A DNA stretch of 64,000 nucleotides from Rhodoplanes sp963840055 (GTDB taxonomy: Bacteria; Pseudomonadota; Alphaproteobacteria; Rhizobiales; Xanthobacteraceae), in the NCBI GenBank assembly GCA_963840055.1, contig CAWIXM010000002.1, positions 18,440-82,439 of the forward strand. The letters are read 5' to 3'. The notes under the pieces were generated by a model that worked only from the letters and a program-made list of their open reading frames with translations, was not told the DNA's origin and ran no database searches. The stretch's first letter is position 1. Each line of letters begins with the position of its first letter. Position numbers and translations under genes: made by a program. Below are positions 39,460 to 48,962 of this stretch, one piece after another.

Positions 39460-42083
39460 TGACAGAGACCAAGAATACCGGCGAAAAGACCTTGACGGTC
39501 GCCCAACCCAAGACCTTGACGCTCAAACGTGCGGGCGTCGAGCAGGGCATGGTGCGCCAGAGCTTCAGTCACGGCCGCACCAAAGCGGTGGTGGTCGAAA
39601 AGGTGAAACGCCGCGCCGTCGGTCCGGCCGAGGCGAAGACGGTCGAGCCGAGCGCGCCGACGCCGTCCCCGGGGGCGGCTGCGCCGCGTCCGCGCGGGCG
39701 CGCTGCGCCCGGTCCAGCGCAAGCTGCGCCGCAGGCGGCGCCTTCGAAGCCTTCCGGCGTCGTATTGCGAACGCTGACCGAGGAGGAGCGTAGCGCACGG
39801 GCGCACGCGCTCGCCGACGCCAAGGTGCGCGAGGCGGAAGAACGCAAGATCGCCGAGGAAGAGGCGCGCCGCCGCGCCGAACGGGAAACGACGGAGCAGA
39901 TTGAGCGCGAAGCAGCGGAAGCGCGCAAGCGTGAAGAGGAAGATCGCCGACGCCACGACGAGGAAGCCAAGCGTAAGGCCGAGCAGGAAGCCAAGAAGCG
40001 GTTCGGTGACGAAGAGGCTGCGAAGGCGAAGGCAGCGACCCCCGCCGCCTCGGCTCCGTCGGCGCCCGCGATCAATACTCGCACCGCCGTACTCGAGCCC
40101 GACGAGGAGGAAGCGCCCCGCGCGGCCCGCCGCGGCGCGGGCCCGGCCCGTCCGGCGCCAGCTCCGAAACCGACCCGCAGCACGGCCGAGAAGCGCCGCG
40201 GCCGCCTGACCGTGGTGACCGCGCTCGATGCCGGCGAAGTGCGCGAGCGCTCCGTGGCGTCGTTCCGCCGGCGGGTTCAGCGCCTCAAGGGGCATGCCGC
40301 GAGCGAGCCCAAGGAGAAGCTCGTGCGCGAGGTGACAATCCCGGAGGCAATCACCATCCAGGAGCTCGCCAACCGCATGGCCGAGCGGGCGGTCGACGTG
40401 ATCAAACTGCTGATGAAGCAGGGACAGATGGCGAAGATCACCGACACGATCGACGCCGACACGGCCCAGCTCGTCGCCGAAGAGCTCGGCCACACGGTTC
40501 GCCGCGTCGCCGAATCCGACGTCGAGGAAGGGCTGTTCGACAAGGCCGACGACCCGGAGACGCTGCGCCCGCGCCCGCCGGTCGTGACCATCATGGGCCA
40601 TGTCGACCACGGCAAGACCTCGCTGCTCGACGCCATCCGCGCGACCAATGTCGCCGGCGGCGAAGCGGGCGGCATCACCCAGCACATCGGCGCCTATCAG
40701 GTCGCCACTCCGTCCGGCGCCAAGATCACCTTCATCGACACGCCCGGCCATGCGGCCTTCACGGCGATGCGGGCGCGCGGGGCGAAGGTGACCGATGTCG
40801 TCGTGCTCGTGGTCGCAGCCGACGACGGCGTCATGCCGCAGACGGTGGAGGCGATCCAGCACGCCAAGGCGGCCAAGGTGCCGATCATCGTCGCCGTCAA
40901 CAAGATCGACCGGCCGGACGCGAAGCCGGAGCGGGTGCGCACCGAACTCCTGCAGCACGAGGTGCAGGTCGAATCGCTCGGCGGCGACGTGCTCGATGTC
41001 GAGGTGTCCGCCAAGCAGAAGACCAATCTCGACAAGCTGCTCGAGGTGATCAGTCTCCAGGCCGAAGTGCTCGACCTGAAGGCCAATCCGGATCGGCCGG
41101 CCGAAGGCACCGTGATCGAGGCCAAGCTTGACCGCGGCCGCGGCCCGGTTGCGACCGTGCTCGTCCAGCGCGGCACGCTGAAGGTCGGCGACATCGTCGT
41201 CGCCGGCGCGGAGTGGGGCCGCGTGCGCGCGCTCGTCTCCGACACCGGCGCTTCGATCGACCAGGCTGGTCCGTCAACGCCGGTCGAGGTGCTCGGCTTC
41301 AACGGCACGCCGGAGGCAAGCGATCGGCTCGCCGTGGTGGAGAACGAGAGTCGCGCGCGCGAGGTCACGGCCTATCGGGCGCGCCAGCGGCGCGAGAAGC
41401 TCGCCGCACGCGCGAGCGGCATGCGCGGCTCGCTCGAGCAGATGATGGATCAGCTGAAGACGGCTGGCCGCAAGGAGTTCCCGCTGGTCGTCAAGGCCGA
41501 CGTGCAGGGCTCGGTCGAGGCGATCGTCGGCGCGCTCGACAAGCTCGCGACCGAGGAAGTCGCTGCGCGGGTGATCCTCTCTGGCGTCGGCGGCATCACC
41601 GAATCGGACGTCACCCTTGCCGAAGCCTCGGGCGCGGCGATCATCGCGTTCAATGTGCGCGCGTACAAGGAGGCGCGCGAAACCGCCGAGCGGCTGGGCA
41701 TCGAGATTCGCTACTACAACATCATCTACGACCTCGTCGACGACGTGAAGAAGGCGATGTCGGGCCTGCTCCCGCCGACGACGCGCGAGACGATGCTCGG
41801 CAACGCGCAAATCCTGCAGATCTTCACCGTCTCCAAGGTCGGCAAGGTGGCCGGCTGCCGCGTCACCGACGGCGTCGTGCAGCGCGGCGCCAATGTCCGG
41901 CTCATCCGCGATAACGTGGTCATCCACGACGGCAAGCTGGGCCAGCTCAAGCACGTCAAAGAAGACGTGCGCGAGGTCACCGCCGGCCATGAATGCGGCA
42001 TGTCGTTCGAGAATTACCAGGACATGCGGGTCGGCGACGTGATCGAATGCTACCGCGTTGAGCAGGTGCAGCGCACGCTGTGA
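39459..42083 (+). CDS. infB: Translation initiation factor IF-2
   Basis: An 874-residue GTPase that places initiator tRNA on the 30S subunit. The first ~270 residues are low-complexity, with Pro/Ala-rich and then long Arg/Glu-rich helical stretches. The IF2_N domain follows (about 290-340, VTIPEAITIQELANRMAERA). The G domain begins with GHVDHGKTS (about 378-386), then DTPGHAAF and NKIDRPDA. Domains II-IV complete the protein. It starts on the ylxR stop. Confidence 0.98.
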   Translation: MTETKNTGEKTLTVAQPKTLTLKRAGVEQGMVRQSFSHGRTKAVVVEKVKRRAVGPAEAKTVEPSAPTPSPGAAAPRPRGRAAPGPAQAAPQAAPSKPSGVVLRTLTEEERSARAHALADAKVREAEERKIAEEEARRRAERETTEQIEREAAEARKREEEDRRRHDEEAKRKAEQEAKKRFGDEEAAKAKAATPAASAPSAPAINTRTAVLEPDEEEAPRAARRGAGPARPAPAPKPTRSTAEKRRGRLTVVTALDAGEVRERSVASFRRRVQRLKGHAASEPKEKLVREVTIPEAITIQELANRMAERAVDVIKLLMKQGQMAKITDTIDADTAQLVAEELGHTVRRVAESDVEEGLFDKADDPETLRPRPPVVTIMGHVDHGKTSLLDAIRATNVAGGEAGGITQHIGAYQVATPSGAKITFIDTPGHAAFTAMRARGAKVTDVVVLVVAADDGVMPQTVEAIQHAKAAKVPIIVAVNKIDRPDAKPERVRTELLQHEVQVESLGGDVLDVEVSAKQKTNLDKLLEVISLQAEVLDLKANPDRPAEGTVIEAKLDRGRGPVATVLVQRGTLKVGDIVVAGAEWGRVRALVSDTGASIDQAGPSTPVEVLGFNGTPEASDRLAVVENESRAREVTAYRARQRREKLAARASGMRGSLEQMMDQLKTAGRKEFPLVVKADVQGSVEAIVGALDKLATEEVAARVILSGVGGITESDVTLAEASGAAIIAFNVRAYKEARETAERLGIEIRYYNIIYDLVDDVKKAMSGLLPPTTRETMLGNAQILQIFTVSKVGKVAGCRVTDGVVQRGANVRLIRDNVVIHDGKLGQLKHVKEDVREVTAGHECGMSFENYQDMRVGDVIECYRVEQVQRTL

Positions 42084-42246
42084 CGCGGTTCCAACCTCTC
42101 GCCGCCGGCGGAGGTCGGATTCGGAGCGCAGCGAGTGATCCGTGCGAGTGGCACGCCCGGGAACGTCAAATATCCCTCGCCCGATCGCATCTCGGTCGAT
42201 GCCGCCGAACTCTCACCGGCTCATAAGGACAAATTGAAAGCTTGCC

Positions 42247-42678
42247 ATGGCGCACCATCAACATCGCGACCGCCCAGGCGTCCCTTCGCAGCGCGCGCTG
42301 CGCGCGGGCGAATTGGTGCGCCATGCGCTCGCCGAGATTCTGGCGCGCGGGGCGGTGCATGATCCGGTGATCGAGACGCATCTTATCACCGTCGCCGAAG
42401 TGCGGATGAGCCCCGATCTGCGGCTCGCCACCATTTACGTGATGCCGCTCGGCGGCCATGACGAGAAAGCGGTGCTCGCCGCGCTCGATCGCAACAAGCG
42501 CTTTCTGCGCGGTGAGATCGCCCATCGCGTGAACCTGAAATTCGCGCCGGACATTCGTTTCCGCATCGACGAGCGCTTCGACGAGGCCCAACGTATCGAG
42601 AGTCTCTTGCGATCGCCTGCGGTGAGACGCGATTTGGAAGATCAGACCGACGAACGCGAGGCGGGCAAGGACGAATGA
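42247..42678 (+). CDS. rbfA: 30S ribosome-binding factor RbfA
   Basis: A 143-residue KH-like factor for late 16S rRNA/30S maturation and cold adaptation. Core features are RAGELVRHALAEILARGAVHDP, the VRMSPDLRLATIYVMPLG strand region and the end LKFAPDIRFRIDERFDEAQRI. AAGGA is present upstream of the start. Its stop overlaps an ATG at 42675 that opens the truB frame but is probably not the truB start. Confidence 0.95.
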   Translation: MAHHQHRDRPGVPSQRALRAGELVRHALAEILARGAVHDPVIETHLITVAEVRMSPDLRLATIYVMPLGGHDEKAVLAALDRNKRFLRGEIAHRVNLKFAPDIRFRIDERFDEAQRIESLLRSPAVRRDLEDQTDEREAGKDE

Positions 42679-42701
42679 ACTCCGCCATCGGCAAGAGAGT
42701 A

Positions 42702-42848
42702 GCCTCCCCCCTTGAGAGGGAGGCCGACCCGCTGCAGGTGGGGCAGGAGGGGAGTATCAGGCCTGATCCGGCGCCCGCGTCCTCCCCCGTTGCTTCGCCT
42801 GCCTCCCTTCCCGACGCTCTCTCTCAAGCGGGAAAGGAGCAAGGCGGC
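42702..42848. repeat. Hairpin-rich intergenic element between rbfA and truB
   Basis: This stretch has GCCTCCC/GGGAGGC (42702-42708 with 42718-42724), a GGGGCAGGAGGGG segment, and TTCCCG...CGGGAA around 42800-42830. The pattern of stacked G/C hairpins resembles the mosaic intergenic repeats of rhizobia. It is readable in the truB frame, giving a Pro/Ser/Ala-rich stretch with no conservation, so I treat it as non-coding. Confidence 0.5.
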
Positions 42849-43865
42849 GTGACCGACGACCAATCGTCTGTCGCGCGCGATCGAGATCGGCGTGACCGCC
42901 ACGAACAAAAAAAGCGGGAAAAGCGCGATGTGCACGGTTGGCTCGTGCTCGACAAGCCGGTTGGGATGACGTCGACGCACGCGGTCTCGGTGGTCAAGCG
43001 CCTGTTTTCCGCCAAGCGCGCCGGGCATGCCGGCACACTCGATCCGCTCGCCTCCGGCTGCCTGCCGATCGCGCTGGGCGAAGCGACCAAGACCGTCATG
43101 TATGTGATGGATGGGCGCAAGCATTACCGCTTTGCGGTGCGCTGGGGCGAGGAGCGCGACACCGACGACGCCGAGGGGCGCGTCGTTGCCACGAGCGAGG
43201 AAAGGCCGTCGGCCGAGGCGATCCGCGCGCTGCTTCCGCGCTTCACCGGCACGATCGAGCAAGTGCCGCCGCGCTTCTCCGCCATCAAAGTTGAAGGCGA
43301 GCGCGCCTACGACATTGCGCGCGACGGCGAGGCGGTCGAACTGAAAGCCCGGCCGATCGAAATCCATCGGCTGGAGCTTCTCGGCATGCCCGACGCCGAC
43401 CACGCGGACTTCGCCGCCGAATGCGGCAAGGGTGCTTATGTGCGCGCGCTCGCCCGCGACCTCGGCCGCGCGCTCGGCTGTTACGGCCATGTCTGCGCGC
43501 TGCGCCGGACCGCCGTCGGTCCGTTCACCGAAGCGGATATGATTCCGCTGGCACAACTTGAGGCTTTATGCGATAGAGCCGCCGTCGGCGAGGCTAGCCT
43601 CGCCGATACGCTCTTGCCCGTCTCGACCGCGCTGGACGACATCCCGGCGCTGGCCGTCAGCCGGGCGGATGCGGCGAGGCTCCAACGGGGTCACGCCGTT
43701 TTAATGCGTGGGCGGGACGCCCCCATCGTCCACGGCACGATCTATGTTACGGTCGCGGGTCAGCTCATCGCCCTCGCCGAAATGGACCGTGGCGAAATCG
43801 TCCCCAAGCGCGTGTTTAATCTCGCCGGCCTGCATGGCAGAGCCGACCGACAACAAGGTGTTTGA
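42849..43865 (+). CDS. truB: tRNA pseudouridine(55) synthase TruB
   Basis: A 338-residue pseudouridine synthase for U55 in the T loop of tRNAs. Catalytic Asp65 is in AGHAGTLDPLASGCLP; KPVGMTSTHAVSVVK and the later GAYVRALARDLG are also typical. I prefer the GTG at 42849 (AAGGAG nine bases upstream), because conserved sequence begins at DVHGWLVLDKP. The frame is open to an ATG at 42675, which would translate the intergenic element. rpsO starts just downstream. Confidence 0.95.
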   Translation: MTDDQSSVARDRDRRDRHEQKKREKRDVHGWLVLDKPVGMTSTHAVSVVKRLFSAKRAGHAGTLDPLASGCLPIALGEATKTVMYVMDGRKHYRFAVRWGEERDTDDAEGRVVATSEERPSAEAIRALLPRFTGTIEQVPPRFSAIKVEGERAYDIARDGEAVELKARPIEIHRLELLGMPDADHADFAAECGKGAYVRALARDLGRALGCYGHVCALRRTAVGPFTEADMIPLAQLEALCDRAAVGEASLADTLLPVSTALDDIPALAVSRADAARLQRGHAVLMRGRDAPIVHGTIYVTVAGQLIALAEMDRGEIVPKRVFNLAGLHGRADRQQGV

Positions 43866-43867
43866 CG

Positions 43868-44137
43868 ATGTCGATCACGACGAGCCGCAAGGCGGAGCTC
43901 ATCACTTCCTATGGCGCCAAGCCCGGAGACACCGGATCGCCGGAAGTGCAGGTCGCAATCCTCTCCGAGCGGATCGCGAACCTGACCGAACATTTCAAAA
44001 CCCACGTCAAAGACAACCATTCGCGGCGCGGCCTGTTGAAGCTTGTGTCGCAACGCCGCCAGCTGCTCGATTATCTCAAGCGCGGCGATGAGGCGCGCTA
44101 CCGCAAACTGATCGTGCGGCTTGGCATTCGCCGCTGA
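43868..44137 (+). CDS. rpsO: 30S ribosomal protein S15
   Basis: An 89-residue S15, which binds the 16S rRNA central domain. Typical sequence: GDTGSPEVQVAILSERIANL and DNHSRRGLLKLVSQRRQLLD, ending in LIVRLGIRR. AAGGTG precedes the start. It stands between truB and pnp, the standard bacterial order. An upstream in-frame TTG two codons earlier is not used. Confidence 0.98.
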   Translation: MSITTSRKAELITSYGAKPGDTGSPEVQVAILSERIANLTEHFKTHVKDNHSRRGLLKLVSQRRQLLDYLKRGDEARYRKLIVRLGIRR

Positions 44138-44314
44138 TCGAGGGCGGCCAAGAGGTCTGGGCTGCGATGAAGCCCGACGAACCGAGGCTGAAGAACGCCA
44201 TGGCAGGATCGCCGGACGCTGGGCCGCGTTGCGGATAGACCGCAGCACGACAGCGTCTCGCCGTCTTGCTCATGGCTTTCGGAAGTCCAACCGAGAACCA
44301 TGAAAGAAGCTGCT

Positions 44315-46480
44315 ATGTTTGATATTCATCGCGTGGAAATCGACTGGGCGGGGCGCAAGCTGGTGTTGGAGAGCGGCCGTATTGCCCGCCAGGCCGACGG
44401 CGCCGTTCTCGCCAGCTATGGCGAGACAACCGTGCTTGCGACCGTCGTCGCCGAAAAGGAGCAGCGGCCCGGCATCGATTTCATGCCGCTCACCTGCAAC
44501 TACCAGGAAAAGACTTATGCAGCCGGGCGCATCCCCGGCGGCTACTTCAAACGCGAGGGGCGCCCAACCGAGCGCGAGACGCTCACCTCGCGGCTGATCG
44601 ATCGCCCGATCCGTCCATTGTTCGCCGATGGCTGGCGCTGCGACACCCAGGTGATCGCCACTGTGCTCTCGCATGACCTCGAAAACGATCCTGACATTGT
44701 CGCGATGGTCGCCGCATCAGCGGCGCTCACTTTGTCAGGCGTGCCGTTCATGGGACCGATCGGCGCCGCGCGCATCGGTTTCATCAACAACGAATTCGTC
44801 CTCAATCCGCAGGTCGACGAGATGCTGGAGAGCCAGCTCGACCTCGTGGTGGCCGGCACCCATGACGCGGTATTGATGGTGGAATCAGAAGCGCGTGAGC
44901 TGTCTGAGGAAGTCATGCTCGGCGCGGTGATGTTCGGCCATCGGCACCTTCAGCCGGTGATCGACGCCATCATCCGCCTCGCCGAAAAGGCGGCGAAGGA
45001 GCCGCGCGAACTCGTCGCTCCGGATCATGCGGCGATCGAGAAGGACATGCTCGCCCTGGTGGAGGCCGACCTGCGCGCTGCCTACGCGATCCCGCAGAAG
45101 CAGGAGCGCCACAAGGCGGTCGATGCCGCCAAGGCGAAGGTGAAGGCCCACTTCTTCCCGCCAGGTATTGAGCCGGTCTACCAAGAGCATCACGTCTTCC
45201 ACGTGTTCAAGAACCTGGAAGCCAAGATCGTCCGTTGGAACATTCTCGACACCGGTCGGCGAATCGACGCGCGCGACTTGACGACCGTGCGCCCGATCGT
45301 CGCCGAGGTCGGCGTGCTGCCGCGCACGCACGGCTCGGCATTGTTCACCCGCGGGGAGACACAGGCGCTGGTGGTCGCAACGCTGGGCACCGGCGAGGAC
45401 GAGCAGTTCGTCGATGCGCTCGAGGGCACCTACAAAGAAACCTTCATGCTGCATTACAATTTCCCGCCGTTCTCCGTTGGCGAGACCGGACGGCTCGGCT
45501 CGCCGGGACGGCGCGAGGTCGGCCACGGCAAACTCGCCTGGCGGGCGATCCACCCGATGCTACCGCTGCATCATGAGTTCCCCTATACGATCCGCGCGGT
45601 GTCTGAGGTCACCGAATCGAACGGCTCGTCCTCGATGGCGACCGTGTGCGGCACTTCGCTCGCATTGATGGACGCCGGCGTGCCGCTGCGCGCGCCGACC
45701 GCCGGCATCGCCATGGGTCTGATCCTCGAAGGCGAGCGCTTCGCCGTGCTCTCCGACATTCTCGGCGACGAGGATCATCTCGGCGACATGGACTTCAAGG
45801 TGGCGGGCACGGAGAAGGGCGTGAGCTCGCTACAGATGGACATCAAGATCGCCGGGATCACCGAGCAGATCATGCGGGTCGCGCTCAACCAGGCCAGGGA
45901 TGGCCGCATGCATATTCTCGGCGAGATGGCGAAAGCGTTGGGCCAGCACCGCGCCCAGCTCGGCGAGCACGCGCCGCGCATCGAGGTGTTCTCGATTCCT
46001 GTCGACAAGATCCGCGAGGTGATCGGCTCGGGCGGCAAGGTCATCCGCGAAATCGTGGAAAAGACCGGCGCCAAAATCGACATTTCCGACGACGGCACGG
46101 TCAAAGTCGCCTCCGCTAAGGCGGACTCGATCCGCGCCGCGATCAATTGGATCAAGTCCATCGCCTCCGAGCCCGAGGTGGGCCATATCTATGAAGGCAC
46201 CGTCGTCAAGGTGATGGACTTCGGCGCCTTCGTGAATTTCTTCGGGTCGCGCGACGGGCTCGTGCATATCAGCCAGCTCGCGCCGCGGCGCGTGCAGAAG
46301 GTGACCGACGTCGTCAAGGAAGGCGACAAGGTCAAGGTCAAGCTGCTGGGCTTCGACGAGCGCGGCAAGGTGCGGCTATCGATGAAGGTGGTCGACCAGC
46401 AGACCGGCGAGGACATCGAGGCCAAACAGAAGGCGGAAGCGGGCGAGCAGCCCCGCGAGGCCGCGGGCGCGGGAGAGTAG
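44315..46480 (+). CDS. pnp: Polynucleotide phosphorylase
   Basis: A 721-residue 3'-5' phosphorolytic exoribonuclease of the degradosome. It has two RNase PH domains: the first begins MFDIHRVEIDWAGRKL and has GGYFKREGRPTERETLTSRL; the second has RTHGSALFTRGETQ and SSMATVCGTSLALMDAG. A KH domain (VIGSGGKVIREIVEKTGAKI) and an S1 domain (VVKVMDFGAFVNFF) follow. The start at 44315 matches the family N-terminus; an ATG at 44300 adds five residues. A 177-base gap after rpsO may carry RNA signals for autoregulation, not identified here. Confidence 0.97.
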   Translation: MFDIHRVEIDWAGRKLVLESGRIARQADGAVLASYGETTVLATVVAEKEQRPGIDFMPLTCNYQEKTYAAGRIPGGYFKREGRPTERETLTSRLIDRPIRPLFADGWRCDTQVIATVLSHDLENDPDIVAMVAASAALTLSGVPFMGPIGAARIGFINNEFVLNPQVDEMLESQLDLVVAGTHDAVLMVESEARELSEEVMLGAVMFGHRHLQPVIDAIIRLAEKAAKEPRELVAPDHAAIEKDMLALVEADLRAAYAIPQKQERHKAVDAAKAKVKAHFFPPGIEPVYQEHHVFHVFKNLEAKIVRWNILDTGRRIDARDLTTVRPIVAEVGVLPRTHGSALFTRGETQALVVATLGTGEDEQFVDALEGTYKETFMLHYNFPPFSVGETGRLGSPGRREVGHGKLAWRAIHPMLPLHHEFPYTIRAVSEVTESNGSSSMATVCGTSLALMDAGVPLRAPTAGIAMGLILEGERFAVLSDILGDEDHLGDMDFKVAGTEKGVSSLQMDIKIAGITEQIMRVALNQARDGRMHILGEMAKALGQHRAQLGEHAPRIEVFSIPVDKIREVIGSGGKVIREIVEKTGAKIDISDDGTVKVASAKADSIRAAINWIKSIASEPEVGHIYEGTVVKVMDFGAFVNFFGSRDGLVHISQLAPRRVQKVTDVVKEGDKVKVKLLGFDERGKVRLSMKVVDQQTGEDIEAKQKAEAGEQPREAAGAGE

Positions 46481-46592
46481 CGCGACCACGCAGCGTGCCG
46501 CCCAGCGGGGAACCGCGGGCGGGTCTTCGGCGCCAGTCATCGGATCGCGACGCGAAAATGCCGCGCCGTGGTCCGAGCGTTGTCGTTCGGTC

Positions 46593-48074
46593 TCAATCCG
46601 CCTTGTTCTTGCCTAGGCCGCAGGCGCAAAACCGCGCCCTTTGATACTCCTCGCGCCGCTTTTCAAGCTTTTCCGGCGGCACCCGGCAGAGCGCAGTCCA
46701 TTTGGGACCCCATTCGTGGTAATCTTCTTTCTCCCAGACATCGTCCATCACGTCCGCAACTTTCGCGGCATATTCGTTTATCTCCGGCATAAAGGTCGTA
46801 AACGTGTCCTCGGCGCCGGGATGGGTGGCCTTCGCCCCATGTTCCTCAATGATGTTCCACATCACCTGGGGATGATCGATGATCGGGCACGGGCGAAGCG
46901 TGTTGTAGCTGAAAGGCTGCCTCTCCCGGATGGCCGAGAAGAACGGCGAACGAAGCGCTTCCTTCAAGCTGCACTGATGGATGTTGTGCGTGGAGAAATG
47001 ACAGAAGATGCACGGCTCCACGTCGCCGCGATGATTGACGTGGAAATACTGCCTGCCCCCGGCAATGCAGCCGCCGGTCAACACGCCGTCGCTCCAGAAA
47101 TCAATTGGCACTATTGGCTTTGTCTCCCGGTAGTGCCGCATGACACGTCGCAGCGTGTTGCGCTGCTCCGGAGTTGGCATTAACTCAATGTTTGGGTTCT
47201 TGCCGACTGGCATGTAAGGAAAAAGCCAGCCATACAGAACCCCTTTGTCAATGAGCATGTCGATCCATTCTTCCGAACAGACCACATCGACGTTCTGACG
47301 GGTCACCAGCGACGAGAATCCGAACACGCAGCCGGCCTCGCGCAGATTGTCCATTGCCCGCATGACGGTCTTGAACGCGCCCTTGCCGCGTGACGCGTCG
47401 GTGTATTCCCCAGGGCCGTTGACACTTATCTGCGGCGCCACATTGCCCAGCTCAACCAGTCTATCCGCCATAGCGCTATTGATAAAAAAGCCGCTCGTAT
47501 ACACTTGGAAAAACGCTCTGTTATGCTTTGCGATAATGTTCAGCAGCTCAGCGTAGATGAATGGCTCGCCGCCCAAGATAACAAAAAAATCAATGCCCAT
47601 ACTTTCGGCTTCTGTAAGGAGCCGGTCGAACACCTCCGGCTTCATGTCATCTTTGCGTTCATAGCTCTCTGCGTAACAACCTTCGCAGCGATAATTGCAA
47701 CGCATCGATGGTGATATGAGCATAACGGAGGGCGCTTTGAAGTCGCCCGAATTCTCACGGCCTTCCAGCACCTCCTTGTTGCTGAACAGCAAGCTGACAA
47801 GCATGCGCGCAATGTAGCGCCGCCGGACCCGGGGATGGGTATTTTTCAATATCCGGCTGAGAAACTCGCGTCCGGGATTTCCCTCGCTCAGCCAGCGGTG
47901 AAACCACTCTCTTGTCGTGGCGTCCTGTTCGTCGCCGGTGAAGCGATCGATTACTTGAACGAGGTATTTGGCATTTCTGTCGGGATCATTGCTGAGAAGA
48001 CCTAAGGCCTTCCCCAGAACCCTTTCTGCCAAGTCTTTCTTGGTTTGCTGCACGGTCCGCCACATCGTCCTCAT
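46593..48074 (-). CDS. Radical SAM protein with SPASM-like C-terminal cysteines, function unknown
   Basis: A 493-residue radical SAM enzyme. AGGAGGTG eight bases before the ATG at 48074 fixes the start; the frame opens 19 codons earlier. A helical N-terminal region (about 1-115) precedes the CxxxCxxC motif in MRCNYRCEGCYAES (about 125-135). After the TIM barrel, extra cysteines occur in GGCIAGGRQYFHVNHRGDV then EPCIFCHF, and at the very end RARFCACGLG, suggesting auxiliary Fe-S clusters. No RiPP precursor or partner gene is next to it. The base composition is a little more AT-rich than the neighbours, so it may be acquired. Confidence 0.82.
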   Translation of the reverse strand: MRTMWRTVQQTKKDLAERVLGKALGLLSNDPDRNAKYLVQVIDRFTGDEQDATTREWFHRWLSEGNPGREFLSRILKNTHPRVRRRYIARMLVSLLFSNKEVLEGRENSGDFKAPSVMLISPSMRCNYRCEGCYAESYERKDDMKPEVFDRLLTEAESMGIDFFVILGGEPFIYAELLNIIAKHNRAFFQVYTSGFFINSAMADRLVELGNVAPQISVNGPGEYTDASRGKGAFKTVMRAMDNLREAGCVFGFSSLVTRQNVDVVCSEEWIDMLIDKGVLYGWLFPYMPVGKNPNIELMPTPEQRNTLRRVMRHYRETKPIVPIDFWSDGVLTGGCIAGGRQYFHVNHRGDVEPCIFCHFSTHNIHQCSLKEALRSPFFSAIRERQPFSYNTLRPCPIIDHPQVMWNIIEEHGAKATHPGAEDTFTTFMPEINEYAAKVADVMDDVWEKEDYHEWGPKWTALCRVPPEKLEKRREEYQRARFCACGLGKNKAD

Positions 48075-48263
48075 CGCCAGGCACCTCCTGTTATTCGATG
48101 CACAGAGGCTCACCGCGGACGGCGGATACAAATCCTTGCCGCAATTCTTGTACGCGTTTTACGGCAGATCAAGCGGTTTTGTTCTTGCCTCTTGCTGCGC
48201 AACAAAGATTAGCGCCTGCGAAGCGCTTCAGCCGAAGGCGAAATCGCGCCCTCATTCGCCCGC

Positions 48264-48890
48264 TCAGGCCTTGCCTAAGCGCGCGATCTGACCATCGACA
48301 AAGCGCGTCATGAGCGCGGAGGCCTGCTCGCCGAACATGCGGATGCGCCCGGTATGCGCGAGCAGCAGCAGACCTGCCGCATGCGCGAACGCTTCCACCA
48401 TCAACAAGTTCGCTTCGCGGGGCGCAGCGCCGAGCGCTTCCGCCGCAGTGGCGATCGGGCGAAGCGCCGCAGCGAGACTCGCGTTGAGTTCTTGGTCGCG
48501 TTTGCGACCGAGGCCCTTGGGCTTCATGCCGCCGCGGAAAAGATAGAAACCGAGGTCGAGGTCCTGCGGGTTTTCGGCATAGAAATCGAAAAAAGCCATC
48601 GCCGCCGCGCGGAAGCGCTCGCGCGGATCGCGGGGGCGAGCCGCCGCTTCCGCAACGGCGCCCCCGAGGTTCGCAAGCGACGCTTGCAACGCCTCGGCGT
48701 AGATCGCCTCCTTGGAGTCGAAGTGGAAATAGAGGGCGGCGGGCGTGTAGCCGGCTTCGGCGGCGATCGCCCGCAGCGACGCGCCTTCCAGCCCGACCGT
48801 GTCGAACACTTTGCGCGCAGCGTCGAGAATGAGGCTGCGCTTGAGGTGATTGACCGCCTGCGCTCGTCCGGCCTTTCGCTGCGCCGCCAT
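48264..48890 (-). CDS. TetR-family transcriptional regulator
   Basis: A 208-residue TetR regulator. The helix-turn-helix domain is at about 17-63: ILDAARKVFDTVGLEGASLR and AAEAGYTPAALYFHFDSKEA. The C-terminal ligand domain is all-helical. It is divergent from the dehydratase-like gene, and the 72-base gap between them holds a perfect palindrome inside a strong promoter. So it very probably represses that gene and perhaps itself. The ligand is likely an acyl-CoA or the enzyme's substrate. Confidence 0.93.
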   Translation of the reverse strand: MAAQRKAGRAQAVNHLKRSLILDAARKVFDTVGLEGASLRAIAAEAGYTPAALYFHFDSKEAIYAEALQASLANLGGAVAEAAARPRDPRERFRAAAMAFFDFYAENPQDLDLGFYLFRGGMKPKGLGRKRDQELNASLAAALRPIATAAEALGAAPREANLLMVEAFAHAAGLLLLAHTGRIRMFGEQASALMTRFVDGQIARLGKA

Positions 48891-48908
48891 TCGCTCGTCT
48901 CCACCCGC

Positions 48909-48936
48909 TTGACACGTTTTCTAACACTGTTAGATT
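48909..48936 (+). promoter_or_regulatory. Promoter of the dehydratase-like gene
   Basis: A consensus -35 TTGACA (48909-48914), a 16-base spacer and -10 TAGATT (48931-48936), 26 bases before the ATG at 48963. The spacer and -10 overlap the TetR-type palindrome. Confidence 0.65.
48920..48934. promoter_or_regulatory. TetR operator palindrome
   Basis: TCTAACACTGTTAGA is a perfect inverted repeat with 6-base arms (TCTAAC/GTTAGA) around ACT. It sits between the -35 and -10 of the dehydratase-like gene and 30 bases from the tetR start. A repressor bound here would block both divergent genes. Confidence 0.65.
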
Positions 48937-48962
48937 ATTTTTACAATACTAGGACAATGGCC

